A DNA stretch of 64,000 bases from Plasmodiophora brassicae (Eukaryota; Endomyxa; Phytomyxea; Plasmodiophorida; Plasmodiophoridae), in NCBI GenBank assembly GCA_039704465.1, contig JASFAU010000005.1, positions 868,001 to 932,000 of the forward strand, in the 5' to 3' direction. Positions 1-11,068 of the stretch are shown piece after piece; positions within the stretch are counted from its first letter, which is position 1; each line of letters opens with the position of its first letter. The notes beneath the pieces were generated by a model that ran no database searches, had not been told where the DNA came from, and saw nothing but the letters and a program-made list of their open reading frames with translations. The position numbers and the translations under genes are program-made.

Positions 1-47
1 TTGACTCCTGATGGGCGGTTCGCACATCCTAACCGTCCTATTGGTCG

Positions 48-848
48 ATGCCAGGTGCTGCTCTCGTCGCCATCGTCGTCGCGATGGCGTCGCTGTGCCA
101 GGTCGGCAGCGGCGCCGAATGCTATCTAAGACCGTTCCATCGGCACGACCAGGTGTTCGGGTCGTGCCCGGCGTACGCGTCGTTATCGCCGCGTAACGCG
201 TCCAACGTGATGATCGCGGCCGGCAACTTCCCCTGCGGGACCTGCCTGCGCGTTTCGAACGGGAACATGCAGGTCTATACGGTCGTTGTCGATCAGACAC
301 AATCGCCGTCGATCGACCTGCACATCGACCCGCTGACGACGCTGCTGGGGTCGTCGGACCCGTCGCTCCTCGTGGAAGGCTTGGCGGCGTGCTGTGCCGA
401 GGTGGTCGATCGCAGCCAGTGTGCAGACCTGTATATCGCGAACGCAACGGCGACGGCCACAGGATGCAACGATAACGGACCAGACCCGACTGGGCGGGTA
501 CCGCCTGCGACCGACATGGGCGGTCCACCGGCGAACGTTCCCAATGGACAGATGCCACGCCAGCAGTTCCGTCCCATGTTCCAGCAGCGACAGCAGGGCA
601 TGGGGACGTTCATGATGCGACCGCCGCTGCCACAGCCCATCCACCCGCTACAACAGGCAGCGTTCCGGCCACAGCCAGCGTTCCAGATTCCGGACTGGAC
701 AGCGCCCAGTCGCAGCAACGTGAACGTTCAGCCGGTCGACCCGTCCCTGCAGGCGAATCCGACAGCGCAGACGAGCGATGCCGTCGCAGACGCCAATGGC
801 GATTCGACGGGCGCCCGCAGGAGGACCAAGATCCGCGTCTACGATTAA
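48..848 (+). CDS. Secreted barwin/expansin-like (double-psi beta-barrel) protein
   Basis: Single-exon 266-aa protein. Residues 1-22 are a hydrophobic signal peptide ending near GSGA. Residues 24-135 are cysteine-rich and carry the family pattern PCGTCLRV, then VVVDQ, then IDLHIDPL, which resembles the CGxCxxV...VxVxDxC...DLxxxxF pattern of barwin/expansin/RlpA folds. The rest is a Pro/Gln/Met-rich tail ending in a basic RRRTKIR stretch. In this superfamily such domains loosen or bind cell-wall polysaccharide; that role here is inference. The ATG is only 47 nt into the window, so an upstream exon cannot be excluded, but the signal peptide makes this start likely. Confidence 0.55.
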   Translation: MPGAALVAIVVAMASLCQVGSGAECYLRPFHRHDQVFGSCPAYASLSPRNASNVMIAAGNFPCGTCLRVSNGNMQVYTVVVDQTQSPSIDLHIDPLTTLLGSSDPSLLVEGLAACCAEVVDRSQCADLYIANATATATGCNDNGPDPTGRVPPATDMGGPPANVPNGQMPRQQFRPMFQQRQQGMGTFMMRPPLPQPIHPLQQAAFRPQPAFQIPDWTAPSRSNVNVQPVDPSLQANPTAQTSDAVADANGDSTGARRRTKIRVYD

Positions 849-1360
849 GGACGGCTGCTCATGCCTTCAGGCAGCTAACCGGCCAATGGGAATAGTCATT
901 AAACGAATAACTGCTACTCAATACCTGTGGCAAACAGTTCGGGATTGGCGCGAACATGGCAAGCGGGTGGGTGAACGACTGGAGGACAGCAGGATGGCGG
1001 CCATCCTGCTGTCCTCCAGTCGTGTGTCCCGACCGTGCCCATCGTTCTTGTGTCGACCACGTACACCTACGCGCTGCCCGTTCGGTGCTTCATGCTCACG
1101 ATCGCGTCCGTTGCGCTGGAACCCGCCACCGAATCGTTGACGCTCTGCCCATGGCAGGTGGCCGACGTACGAGCACGTCGGCCACTGCTGACGTATCGAG
1201 CAGTATCAAACGATGGGGATTACGGCCGAGTCGGGGTGCGATCCGGCCACATCGGATGGTCAGGACGCTGTCGCGACAGACGGGTGCACCACGTACCCAG
1301 CAAGCGCGAGGCGTCTGTCATACCATCCACTGTATTGAGCGCCTGGGCAACGTAGTGACG
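849..1360. other. Intergenic region with a perfect hairpin
   Basis: This stretch lies between the 3' ends of the expansin-like gene and the convergent SLC44 gene. No convincing coding exon is visible. Its one notable element is the perfect inverted repeat at 975-1023, listed separately. Confidence 0.6.
975..1023. repeat. Perfect 23-bp inverted repeat (hairpin)
   Basis: Positions 975-997 and 1001-1023 are exact reverse complements (23 of 23 bases), separated only by cgg. Transcribed from either strand this gives a very stable hairpin with a 3-nt loop. It sits between two convergent gene 3' ends. A function (3' end signal, small-RNA precursor, transposon remnant) cannot be told from the sequence. 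Confidence 0.95.
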
Positions 1361-2767
1361 TCAGACGGCCAAGCCGACCGACGGGTAGATCCTGCGAACG
1401 GCAGCGACCAGCTTCTGGTGCAGCGCCGGGTGGTGGGTCGCCAACGCGGCGGGTTCCTCGGCCCACAGGACCATGAACGTGACCACGCAGGCTTCCAGGA
1501 CGGACATGACGACGCCGGTCAGGAAAGCGCCCAGGAAGAAACACAGGATCATGACGGGGGCGGCGTTGCCATGGCCGCCGACGCCAGCGTAAACGACGCC
1601 ACCGATCACAGCACCGGCCACGCCGCCAATCAGGGCAGACAGCCAGAACGCCAACCCGGACATGTCGTCGTTGACGATCACGTCCAGGCCACGACGCTGC
1701 AGCAACTCCCACGTGTTCTTCGCCGCTGGAGGGAGGGGGACACACGGTCAGCAACCGGATGCAACCAATGGCGCGCAGGCATCGTCCTCGGTACCTGAGC
1801 AGAAGTCCTGGCCCCAGATGGCGACGTACGCGTACGCGTACTTGGTGATGAACTGGGCAATCGCCTGGATGCACCCGAGGATGCAATCAATGATACAGGC
1901 CATAACCCAGTGGTCGCGACTCATCGAGCGGGCGAGCACGCGCAACGTCTCAATCAGCGACACGATGAACGACCCATAGCAGATCGAGCCGAAGCTGGTC
2001 GTCAGCGCACGTTTCGCCGACGCCGACGTGACGTTGCGCGTCTGGCTCTGGTAGTACCAGGTCGCGGCAACGCCACCGGCAATCACCTGGACGACGTTCA
2101 TGAGAACGTTGGAGGTCCAGTACAGGCTGAGGATCAGCAGGAACGCCACAATGCCGCTGTTGGCGCCGGCCGCACCGAGCACCGCCACCGTCCAGACGAC
2201 GGCCCAGACGATGCTGACCACCTGCATGAAGAACGCGACGTACACCGACGCCCCGTACTGCTTGATGCAGGTCGTCGCCATCTCCAGCATGATCGTCGTG
2301 AACTCGATACGGTTCCGGACGAAGTAGTACCAGACGGCACCCAGGAGGCCGAACACAATGAAGATGACGCCGGCGCCGACCGCCCCAGCGGCGAGCGACG
2401 CGACGCCGGCCACCAGCATCAAGGCCACGTTGGCGAACATTGCGAATTTGATCAGGTTCGACGAGATGCGCGGGTGGTTTAGGACGCGGACCCATCCGAG
2501 ACCGAACGCGACGCTGCCGACGAACCCGACCGCCAGACCGGCGATGATCGCCGTCGATTCCTTGTCCGGCGTGGCGTTCGACGACGACGAGTCCTGCAGG
2601 TGTATGTTCTTGAAGTTCAGGACGGCGGCGACGACGACCGCGGCGACATTGACGGCGAACAGGATCGCCCAGATCACGTCATTGTACTTGGCGGCCGGCG
2701 GACCCGGCTGGACGGCGGCCTGGTTGGCGACGACCGGCCCGGGCTTCGCCTGCTCGTTGGCGTACAT
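1361..2767 (-). CDS. Choline transporter-like protein, SLC44/CTL (Pns1) family
   Basis: Two exons (2767..1795 and 1725..1361) join across a 69-nt GT-AG intron with a CTGAC branch site; the joined protein is 445 aa. The junction restores the family signature FCSAAKNTW followed by RRGLDVIVND, typical of the C-terminal half of CTL proteins. About ten hydrophobic segments span the protein, beginning at VIWAILFAVNVAAVVVAAV. The family comprises multi-pass transporters of choline/ethanolamine or unknown solutes in plasma or organelle membranes. The first true ATG is at 2767; an in-frame TTG lies 15 nt upstream. Confidence 0.9.
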
Positions 2768-3232
2768 ATCACACTGCTGCAAACGGCGACCGATGCAGAT
2801 TCACGCGTCGACTGGGCACGCGACCTCGAAGATCTGCCCGCTGCACGTCAGCGCCCCCTGTCAGTCAGATACTATCCCCGATACGTTCTGGAATGCCGCC
2901 GGGCGCGACCACAGCGGCACGGCACGGCCCCAGTTGTTGATGAATTTGAATTCAACCCACCCGGGCGCTTTTTGTTTTGCGTGGCACTGCTCCTCAGTCC
3001 TGCCGCCGGGCACGCACACGTCGACGTGGCGCGAGTCTCGCCACGTGGCGGCGCTATTTCAGGCGCGGGTCGGTCGCGTCGCGCCTGTCGTTATTATTTC
3101 TAGGACCTCAGCGGTGTGTTCCTATTCTGCACGGTGAGGCCGCGTGTGTCCCCCCACTGCGACTTCTGTTGAGTCACGGCTGCAGCAAACGGGCGCACAG
3201 ACACAAAGTTTAGCTTCCGGGTGCCGTGATGT
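2768..3232. other. Intergenic region upstream of the SLC44-like gene
   Basis: This separates the SLC44-like start from the stop of the indoleamine dioxygenase gene; both genes point left. It should contain the SLC44 promoter. I see no exon with family support and no clear TATA box. Confidence 0.5.
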
Positions 3233-5176
3233 TCAAACGACCGCGAGCTGGGACTGGTTAGGGAAGCGTTTCTGCAGGTCGGCAACCTCGCGGTCGAGGA
3301 TCTCGCGCTGCTCGCTCACGCGTTCGGCAATGTCGTTCAGAGCAGCTTTGTTGTCTTCGGTGAGGGCGGACGTGTTGACCTGCACTGGTGCGTTAGCTGG
3401 CAGGTTTACGACGAGTCGGTGAAGGGTCGGCCGCGACCTTTGAAATGACGTCCTGCATGACGCGGAGGACGGCACCGAGTTGGTTGGGCAACCACGTGAC
3501 GATGGGTGAACCGCCGGTGGCAACCGGGTGCGACGAGTACCGGAGGATGTACTCCTTCGTGAAGTTCCAATGCCTGGAGCGGAAGTTTCGTACACCGTCG
3601 ACAATCTTCAGGTACAGCACTGTTGACAATACGTTAGATTACGACAGCACGAGGTGATGCTGCGTTCAACCGGCCGAGTTCGGATCCGCTTCCGCAAACT
3701 GGCGCACGTTCACCCGATTCGCCTGATGTTCGACCCACTGGACAAATTCCGAATGGTTGGTCGGTCTGTACGAGCGGAAGTCCTGGACAGAGCCTCGACA
3801 GTAAGCTTCCATAATACGGTTGGTTTCTGCCGCAATATACCCGAAGGATGCTGGTCAGCGGGTTCTCCGGCAAGCTCAGGGTCAGTTGGAGTAGGTTGTC
3901 TGCCATAATTAATATCTGTCAGTTCAAAGTCAAGTGCCCGGGGAGGTACGATGCGAACCGATGGTTGGGATCATCGAATCGTTCGCGCCAGATTCCCCGC
4001 GGAAAAAGGTCGGCTCCTCCGACACGCCTTCGTAGACGACCCCATGCGGGAACATGGGTTGGTTCTTTGTCCCCATGATGAACGTCTGTTAGGCACAGTC
4101 ACACGTCATGTTCATGCGTTGGACGGTGCACATGAAGTGGCATACGCGGAACTGGTCATAATCCGATGGCCCTACCCACACAGTCAGCTTTGGACTTCTT
4201 TGCATAGCAGTAACTGGCAAGCTTACTGGAGCGGTTCCACATGCTTTCCATAACGGAATTGATACAGCTGAGCGTGGAGCAGACATCCTGGCTGTCGTTC
4301 AGATAAAACAGGGGAGCACCTTCACTTTTCGTACCACAAGTCCCTGATTGAACGCTTGCCGATTGTTGGAGCTCGCACCGTCTACAACAGCCAGAACGCC
4401 GTTCACTAGCGCCCCCGAGTGCCTCACCATAGAAACGTGCACCAAGATGAACCCATGCTCTGATTTCGTTCCCTGCCAACAATGTGACCAAACGTTATAT
4501 TGGAGAGAGCGGCCAGGACAGTGCCCACCCCAAATGCGCGTATCAGCTCAAGGTTGGGATAGTCGGGAGGCTTTGTTGTGTCAGTGCGCCGGTAGTTGTA
4601 CAAACTATCAAGAAACCGCATACGTCAAACGCGGCCTTCCCATCTGTCCATTCGCATGGCCCACCTGTAGGAGAGAGCGTACTCCATAAACGGTTTGGCG
4701 CCAATTTTCTTCGCAACTGTTGCCAACGGAACGGCTCTGTAGCGAACCGTAAGCATCAAATATCATAACAGCAACGCAAGTCAACAGTTACATGTTTCGC
4801 GGAAGTCTGTCACGTCCAAGGCCATAGTCTTTCGTCGTCCTGTAGTTCAAGTCGCACGGTTCCAGAAGGTATGCCGATGCAACAAACGTGTAATCGCGGT
4901 AAAGGCCTGTCGCCGACAGCTGTCGGAATAGAGTAATTCCAGCACGTGCCATAGCATACCTGCGAGTAGACGCGTATCCTCGATGTCCGATAGGTCGTAC
5001 AGTGGAAGCTCCTTCTCGACAGCCTCACCGAACTTGCCCGAAGCCAGCAATCCTGGCTGCCCGTTGGCCATCACGATCGGCATGCGCTGAAGCAGCGACT
5101 CCAACTCCTTGAAGCGCTCGGGCAAGGCTGGCAACGGGTCCTGGCGTGGCAGGAACCCGTTCTCGACGCCGACCAT
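3233..5176 (-). CDS. Indoleamine 2,3-dioxygenase family protein
   Basis: Twelve exons on the minus strand: 5176..4960, 4906..4792, 4736..4665, 4604..4529, 4472..4335, 4287..4227, 4171..4146, 4085..3959, 3899..3841, 3782..3671, 3619..3438, 3379..3233. They give 443 aa; introns are 47-60 nt and exon 7 is only 26 nt. Family landmarks appear in order: GFLPRQDPL near the N-terminus, ASAYLLEPC, YGLGRD, GFILVHV, GVVYEGVS, FFRGESGAND, RHWNFTKEY and HPVATGGSPIVTWLPNQL. IDO is a haem enzyme that opens the indole ring of tryptophan to N-formylkynurenine. The conserved histidine of the RHWNF motif is present. Divergent fungal and protist homologues can have low activity, so substrate preference is unproven. 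Confidence 0.92.
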
Positions 5177-5588
5177 GAACTAGCACATTCGACGCTTGTC
5201 ATGCGCTGCCCACAGTAACTCGACACGCAAACGTACCTGCGGCCTGGACACATCTTTCGGGTCGATCTGCATACGCCATGTCTCGACAGCGTTCCCCGCT
5301 TTGTCAACCGGGCATTTATCGGCCTGACTGTCGTGCAGCTTGGTATGCATGGCGCGAGCGTTGACGTCGTACTCGCACATTATGACACGGAACGATCTCG
5401 AACGGTCGCTGAGGTACAGATGCACGGAACGATCTCGAACAAGTGACGGTCGCGGCGATCCCCAAAGTGGGCCCCCTCCGTTCCGCCAGGCTGCGCGACG
5501 CCACGCGCCCACGCGGCCGCCTCCCCGTCATCCGGATGCACAGATCAGAGGCTGGGCCACCGGGACCACATGTTGTGCGCCCTCTCGT
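5177..5588. other. Intergenic region with an 18-bp direct repeat
   Basis: This region lies upstream of the IDO gene and downstream of the flavin-reductase-like gene. It contains an exact 18-bp direct repeat at 5386-5403 and 5423-5440 (37-nt period), about 210-260 nt upstream of the IDO ATG. It could be a paired regulatory site. No coding exon is supported. Confidence 0.5.
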
Positions 5589-6347
5589 TTACGTATTCCT
5601 AACATAGGCAAACTGTTTCGATCCCAGGAACGTCATGTAGGGATCGTCGTGATCGGCGAGAAGGACCTTGCCAGACCAGTGTTCGGGACGGACGAACGCG
5701 CAGACGATTCTGGCGAATACGATGTCGTGCTCGTCGTCGTCCCTGTCAAAGGTGTCCATGCGGTGCCACACGCACACAAGGTGGGCAATCGCTTCGGCGA
5801 CCGCTGACAGTTTCCGGCTCTTGCACAGGATCTCATTCCGCTTCTTCGCTACTGGACACCGGGCGTTAGATCGTCCTCGGCCAAGGACACAAAGAGCAAG
5901 CGAACCGGAATTTCTTCTCGATGATGTTGACTCGCCAGTGGTGAATTCATCCCAACCTGGCTGGCAGCGAGTTAGCCCGATGTCCTGGAACTTGTCGAGA
6001 CAATCTCTGCCAGAGCACGATCCAACGGCGAACACCTTGGCCTCTAGCGATTTACAAGGAATATTGAGGACTGTTCAGTTCGTTAGCTCCTCGACGAATA
6101 CGCGGCGGTGGCACACGTATACAGCGTTACCGAACATGGGGTTCGCGCGCAGCATTTCAGCAGAGAAGCGGGAACGCCGGATGGACGCAAGGAACCCGCC
6201 CTTGTTGTTGGCCGGCGTCAGCCAAGTCAGCGTCATCAAGTTGTCCCGGCCGGCATTCTCGTCGGTCGTCGACAGCAGGACGACGGGATTCGGGTACAGG
6301 AACCTGGAGCACAGCTGCTGCTCCCAAACGAGGACGCACCGCGCCAT
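5589..6347 (-). CDS. Flavin-reductase-like (FMN-binding split-barrel) protein
   Basis: Three exons (6347..6131, 6070..5906, 5851..5589) give 214 aa. Motifs fit the flavin-reductase-like domain: PNPVVLLST near the N-terminus, NLMTLTWLTP, SIRRSRFSAEMLRANP, then FAVGSCSGRDCLDKF restored exactly at the first splice junction. The C-terminal strand region (HLVCVWHRMDTFDRDD, YMTFLGSKQF) is typical of this fold. Such proteins bind FMN and reduce flavin, or act as small-molecule oxidoreductases. The second intron (54 nt, phase-neutral) is inferred from its TCTAAC branch site and GT-AG ends; without it the reading frame also stays open. Confidence 0.75.
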
Positions 6348-6824
6348 CGCCGCAGGCCGCAGTTTTGCTGGCTGTGGAATTTCCGGCACGTTCGCACCGC
6401 TCTGTGTGTCCCTTTGTGTGAATACGGCTCTAACGTCATAAGAAAGCATTGTGATAAAGGCTGAATATCGCCAGGTCAGACTGACGTTGCTGCCGGAGCG
6501 ACATGTCATTTGGAATCAGCGTTGCGTCCTATGTACGGCGGAATGCCGCGCAACCGGGCCATTGCAACGAAACGGAGTGGTGCTACCATCCCACAGCAGG
6601 TCAAGAATCAGCACCGTGACGAAATCGGAACGGTCCTGCCACGGAGACGTTGCCGCTGCCCCTCGGTTCCTCGGAGTGCTCTTGCCAGAGCCGAAAACGT
6701 GCGACAGATGAAATTTTCGACGGGTTCCGAGAATAGCACGCCACAAGGGCAACTGGCAAGCGCTGTTAGTGTTCGCGCCGATAGCGTCGCTGGCTCGCCC
6801 AGACTACCGGTATAGGCGGCCGCA
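6348..6824. other. Divergent intergenic region
   Basis: This is the shared upstream region between the flavin-reductase-like gene (minus) and the cullin gene (plus). I see no exon with family support and no obvious repeat. It presumably carries both promoters. Confidence 0.5.
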
Positions 6825-9488
6825 ATGGCGCTCGAGATTGTTAGGCCCGTGGTTGGCGTCGACGCCGGGTGGGATTCGGTCGTCGCCCGATTCAACGCGT
6901 TTGCGCGGCGCCTCGCTGGTGGCGATGTCGGGCGCGACCTGGAGATCGTCCCGCAATATACGTCGGGGCCGACCCCGTATCCCGCCCCAGCCTGATTCTG
7001 AACGGAATCGCCATAGGCTTGTACATGACATCTGTCTGCAAGGATCCGCGTACGCCGCCTCGCTGTATGACCGTGTGGAGCCATTGATGTCCAACTGGAT
7101 TCGGAATGACCTCGTGCCGCGATGTCGCTGGGGGCCCATTCTGCACGCCTACGTTCGGATGTATCGGGAATTCGCGCTCGCATCAAAAGTATTACCTGTT
7201 TCGTTTCGCCTGTATACACTTCCGGCCAATGACTTTGTGGTTGTTTCTCATAGTATATGACGGCTGTCTTCCGATACCTTGTCAGTGGACTCGTCGTGTG
7301 GCCCCCTGCCTGCGTCTCATGATTTGCTCGATTCCTGCTAGGATCAACATCATGTGCTGCGAGAAAAGCTGGCCCCAGTGACCGCTGTCTGCCTGGCATG
7401 TTTCAGGGAGCACGTGCACAACGCGCTCTCTGGGAGCGTCATCTCGGCTATATTGGAGCAGCTGGCTGAGTTTCGGGCCAACGCCCCGGTCAGTTTCTCC
7501 GTTCTGTCCGACGCTGTCCACGTGTTCATGTCCGTTGCCGACAACGGGAGCGTGTATTATGACGACCTGGAGCCTGTGCTGCTCCGATCGGCAAGCTCGT
7601 TCTACGATTCGGAATTCGTCAACAGGTTGCTGTCATCGGGGAACGCCTCGTCCTATCTGCACGCGGTTGCAGCAATTCTGTCCAAAGAGCTGGACAACGC
7701 CAAGTTATGGCTGCCCGACGACTCGGTCGACCGATTACGTGGGCTTCTTCACGAAAGGCTGCTCGCCCAGACGTTTTCATCACTGCTGGGCGGCTCAGGT
7801 TTCTCCCAAATGCTACTGGAAGGCAACACGAGAGGTTCGAGCACGTGCTATCCTCCGGTATCCGCAATGGCTGATTGCGTTGTTAGACATTGCCCTCGTG
7901 TACGACCTGTACGCCAACGATGCAGCTTGTGTCGAGGAACTCGCCACGAAGTATATGGACTATGTCGTGGCGAAGGGGAAACAGCTCGATCAGCGATCCG
8001 AAATTGTTGCCAAGCTGATTGATCTGCAATCGATCGAGCTTCGTCGCACAGTCCAGACCTGCTTCCAGAACAGCATCAGGTACATGTACTGACGTATCGT
8101 ATCCCCGCGGCGTCTGAACGACGTGCAATGCGCAGGTTCCACAGGGCTCTTCATGACGCAATGGAAACTCTGCTCAGCATGATCCCCAATGGGACATTGC
8201 TGGTGGCACAGCACCTTGATGCGGTCCTGTCACGGGTAACGATGACCTCGGAGGATGAGATCAGTGCGATTGTCAGCATTGTGTCTTGCCTACGGCTCGA
8301 GAAAGATTTCTTCGCCATGCAGTACAGGCAAGGGCTCGCATCGCGCTTGCTTCGATACCATGCCAGTACCGCTGTCTGCTCGAAGTCCTGCTCGTGCTTC
8401 CGAGATCGGCTGGTCATCAGCAAATTTCGAAGTACGTTCGGCTGGGGCTACTGCCATCAGATGGAGTGCATGGTGTCGGATGCTCAGGAAGAACCGCTCC
8501 GGACGCGGCTCGGCTCGGCCGAGGTAACTGCTCGTGTTATTACCACCGGATCGTGGCCCAGGTACAGCCAAGAGGACGACATTCTGCCGTGCAGGTTGGT
8601 CTTCGCAACTGCTACCATCTAGCCCTGGCTGACACAATATCGACGCTAGGCCGATTCTTCCAGCACTGAGTGCTCTGGAGGGGATCTACGCTCAAGTCAC
8701 GTCTGGGCGTCGCCTGCGATGGGTCCACAGTCTTGGCGGTGCAGTCCTTGTTGGTACGCTGCACAACGTTCTGCTCCTAATGTTCAACGCCAACGCCGCC
8801 CCACAGGGAACTGCCTGCGGGCGCGCCCCGAGATTTCGGTCTCGACGCCTCAGGCCGCCATCCTCCTCCAACTGAACTCTGCCGATTCGATCCAGATCGG
8901 AAGTCTGCCCGCATCGACGGGGGCAAGCGCGAACTTGATCAAACGAGCCCTGCGCCTCATGTGCACAGGCAAACTGAACGTAGGCGATTCGGGATGAAAC
9001 GTACCGGATTAGCCGGCATTCCTGATCCAGCACGGTTGCCCAGATACTCAGCAAAGATCCTGTTCAAGGCTATTCGGTCACTGATCGAATCCGGGTCAAC
9101 ACCAAGTTCCAGGCTCAATCGCGACGGATTTCGATCGCTCTCGCCGCTGAAACATCGGGCGCCTCCCCTGAAGCCGATGCCGAAACCAAGAAGGTCGTTG
9201 CCGAGGTCTGCCTCTCGCCTGCCGTCGCGTGTACTGGGGACGCTGAACGTACAATATTTGTCGCGACAGGACCGACGTCACGTCGTGGAAGCGTTCATTG
9301 TCCGGCTGCTGAAACGCGTCAAGTCCATGTCCATGGCCGAGTTGCTGTCGGCGTTAGCCACAGACGCGCCCGTCAACTGCCGCCCGGATCCGTCGACGGT
9401 TCCCGCCATCGTCGACGACCTCGTGTCGAGGGAGTACCTGCACCGGGACGGGGCGAACCCAAGTCTACTGCATTACAACGCTTACTGA
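6825..9488 (+). CDS. Cullin family scaffold protein
   Basis: Ten exons: 6825..6961, 7017..7188, 7254..7280, 7342..7834, 7887..8079, 8136..8594, 8650..8753, 8807..8979, 9044..9205, 9270..9488; introns are 52-65 nt and exon 3 is 27 nt. The joined protein is 712 aa, close to normal cullin length. N-terminal cullin repeats (MYREFALASK, LREKLAPV, LLEGNTRD, EKDFFAMQYRQGLASRLL) are followed by the cullin-homology region (ITTGSWP, SGRRLRWVHSLG, STPQAAILLQLN). The C-terminal winged helix reads RHVVEAFIVRLLKRVK, where the lysine near residue 655 aligns with the NEDD8 attachment site. Cullins assemble RING-type ubiquitin ligases; which cullin class this is cannot be decided by eye. Confidence 0.93.
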
Positions 9489-9554
9489 TGACGACGACGT
9501 CTCTGCTGCTGGGACAGCGAACACGTCATCTTTATCATCCAGGAGCACATAGGT

Positions 9555-10016
9555 CTACAGCGGGGCGGTTTCGACGCGTTCCAGCAGATCCGGTGCAATG
9601 CGGACGCTTGGCGGGATGGACTCGATGGGGCTCGTCGCCGGGCCGGCGCCTTCCACGACCTTGACGCGCTTCTCCAGGCCGGCCTGCAGGTTGACCTTCG
9701 GGCTAGCCGCTGGCCGGGCGGCCGACGACGATGCCGGCACCTCTCCGGTCGCCATCGCCTTGGCCTGCGCCGCCGTCGGCGACAACTTCACACGATGCAC
9801 GAGATCGTCGCTAAGTCGAACGCCTTCGGGCGGCGCGACAAGCCGCCCCAGCTTCTTCTGCGGCACCGACTGCTGCTGTTTCACGACCTCTGGCATCGTC
9901 GTCGGCCCCGCCGGTGCAGGGGGCGCTCGCGTTATGCGGGCGGCGATCTCCGGGCTCAGCGCCGACGACGTCGCCGATGCCGGATGACGACTGCCACCAG
10001 CGTGACTGTTCCCCAT
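9555..10016 (-). CDS. Small MIC19-like repeat protein with MGNS start
   Basis: Intronless, 153 aa. It begins MGNSHAGG, so Gly2 could be myristoylated although position 6 is not Ser/Thr. Three degenerate repeats share a V-[RN]-[LI]-x2-x-L-x2-RV core: GVRLSDDLVHRVK, VNLQAGLEKRVK and VRIAPDLLERVE. The first resembles the N-terminal G-[IV]-R-[IL]-S-x2-[VL]-[IV]-x-R-[MV] motif of the mitochondrial MICOS subunit MIC19/CHCHD3, which is also myristoylated. No CHCH domain or cysteine pair is present. Assignment is tentative; it could be an unrelated protein with amphipathic repeats. Confidence 0.5.
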   Translation of the reverse strand: MGNSHAGGSRHPASATSSALSPEIAARITRAPPAPAGPTTMPEVVKQQQSVPQKKLGRLVAPPEGVRLSDDLVHRVKLSPTAAQAKAMATGEVPASSSAARPAASPKVNLQAGLEKRVKVVEGAGPATSPIESIPPSVRIAPDLLERVETAPL

Positions 10017-10487
10017 GACGCGGCACAATCCCGAATTGGAAAATGACTGGACGATGCGAGCAACACGTCACACACACACGAAGACACACACACACCACTG
10101 GGCGTTTTGGACGCAGTCGCCTGACAGTGACACTGCCCGCTGGCCAGCGCAGCGTTAGTCCTTAACCGCTGCCCGGAACAATGGCCAATGCCGGACCAGA
10201 CGCGATCCGGCAACGGCCGACGCCGCGGGCCGGATTATGTGTTCCGGATCGATCCCCCTGGCAAACGTTGCGTGACTCAACACCGGCGCGAGTCACGATT
10301 CGCGACCCGCCCTTGCTCAGGGCTGCCCCAAATTGAACCAGCCCGCCATTGGCCTCGATGACAGCGTTCTGGGCGTATCGCTACAAGAACACCCGTTCTA
10401 GCACAAGAATTCCTATGGGGATTTGAATGTTCGGCGATTACGATTGGCCGGTCCGACCATATTGGTGTTCCGGGTCCGGCAGGAGCG
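10017..10487. other. Divergent intergenic region with CA microsatellite
   Basis: This is the shared upstream region of the MIC19-like gene (minus) and the first Hsp20 gene (plus). A CA-rich microsatellite, interrupted by gaagac, lies around 10067-10096. A heat-shock element near 10424-10433 is listed separately. Confidence 0.6.
10424..10433 (+). promoter_or_regulatory. Heat-shock element (nGAAnnTTCn)
   Basis: The sequence tGAAtgTTCg matches the two-unit heat-shock factor site. It lies 55 nt upstream of the Hsp20 ATG at 10488. The same core (GAAtgTTC) recurs upstream of the paralogue at 15758-15767. Confidence 0.55.
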
Positions 10488-11068
10488 ATGTGTGCGGCGA
10501 GGAATCTGCTGTCCAGTGTGCTGCGCTCGTCGAACGTGTTGAACCGTCTGGGGCGGGACCTTACGCCGCTGGCGCTGCGGGAGACCACGCGATGGCCGGG
10601 CATGGTAACGGATCCCGAATTCATGGCCCTGTGGAATGATGGTGGGAGCGGGCTGTGGCCAGCTACGCCTCGGAAACTGCCCATGGGTGTGACCTGTCCT
10701 TGTTGTACGAACACGCGATGGCTGACCTATGGGGTGCAGACCTCATCGAGACGGATAAAGACCTCGAGGCACGCATCGACATCCCGGCAGGGATCACGAA
10801 GGACGATCTGAAGGTGGAGAAGTCGACCGAGAACCGCACCGTGACTGTTAGTGCCGAACGTTCCAGCGACTGGGACACCAAAGACGACACGTTCCATGTC
10901 AAGGAGCGCACCTGGGGGGTCACGTCCCGCACGTTCGCCCTCCCCGAGTACGCCGACTTGGACAGCATCAAGGCCAGGCTCGAGCGGGGCGTCCTGCATG
11001 TCTTGATCCCCAAGGTTGCATCAGCGGAAGTCGAAACGGCCGGACAGACCGTGCCAATCGAGGAATGA
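10488..11068 (+). CDS. Small heat-shock protein (Hsp20/alpha-crystallin), paralogue 1
   Basis: Two exons (10488..10686, 10740..11068) joined across a 53-nt intron give 175 aa. The alpha-crystallin domain starts at the junction (DLIETDKDLEARIDIPAGI) and runs through KDDLKVEKS, RTVTVSAER, WGVTSRTFALP and the consensus GVLHVLIPK strand. The N-terminal region (LLSSVLRSSNVLNRLGRDL) parallels that of the paralogue at 15871. Both genes split the ATG-G/AT-type codon at the same place, so the intron predates the duplication. Small Hsps hold unfolded proteins as oligomers. A heat-shock element lies just upstream. Confidence 0.9.

Noticed and set aside
1662..2482. Long plus-strand frames over the SLC44 gene
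   Set aside because: They are antisense to a clear multi-TM protein and show no family features.
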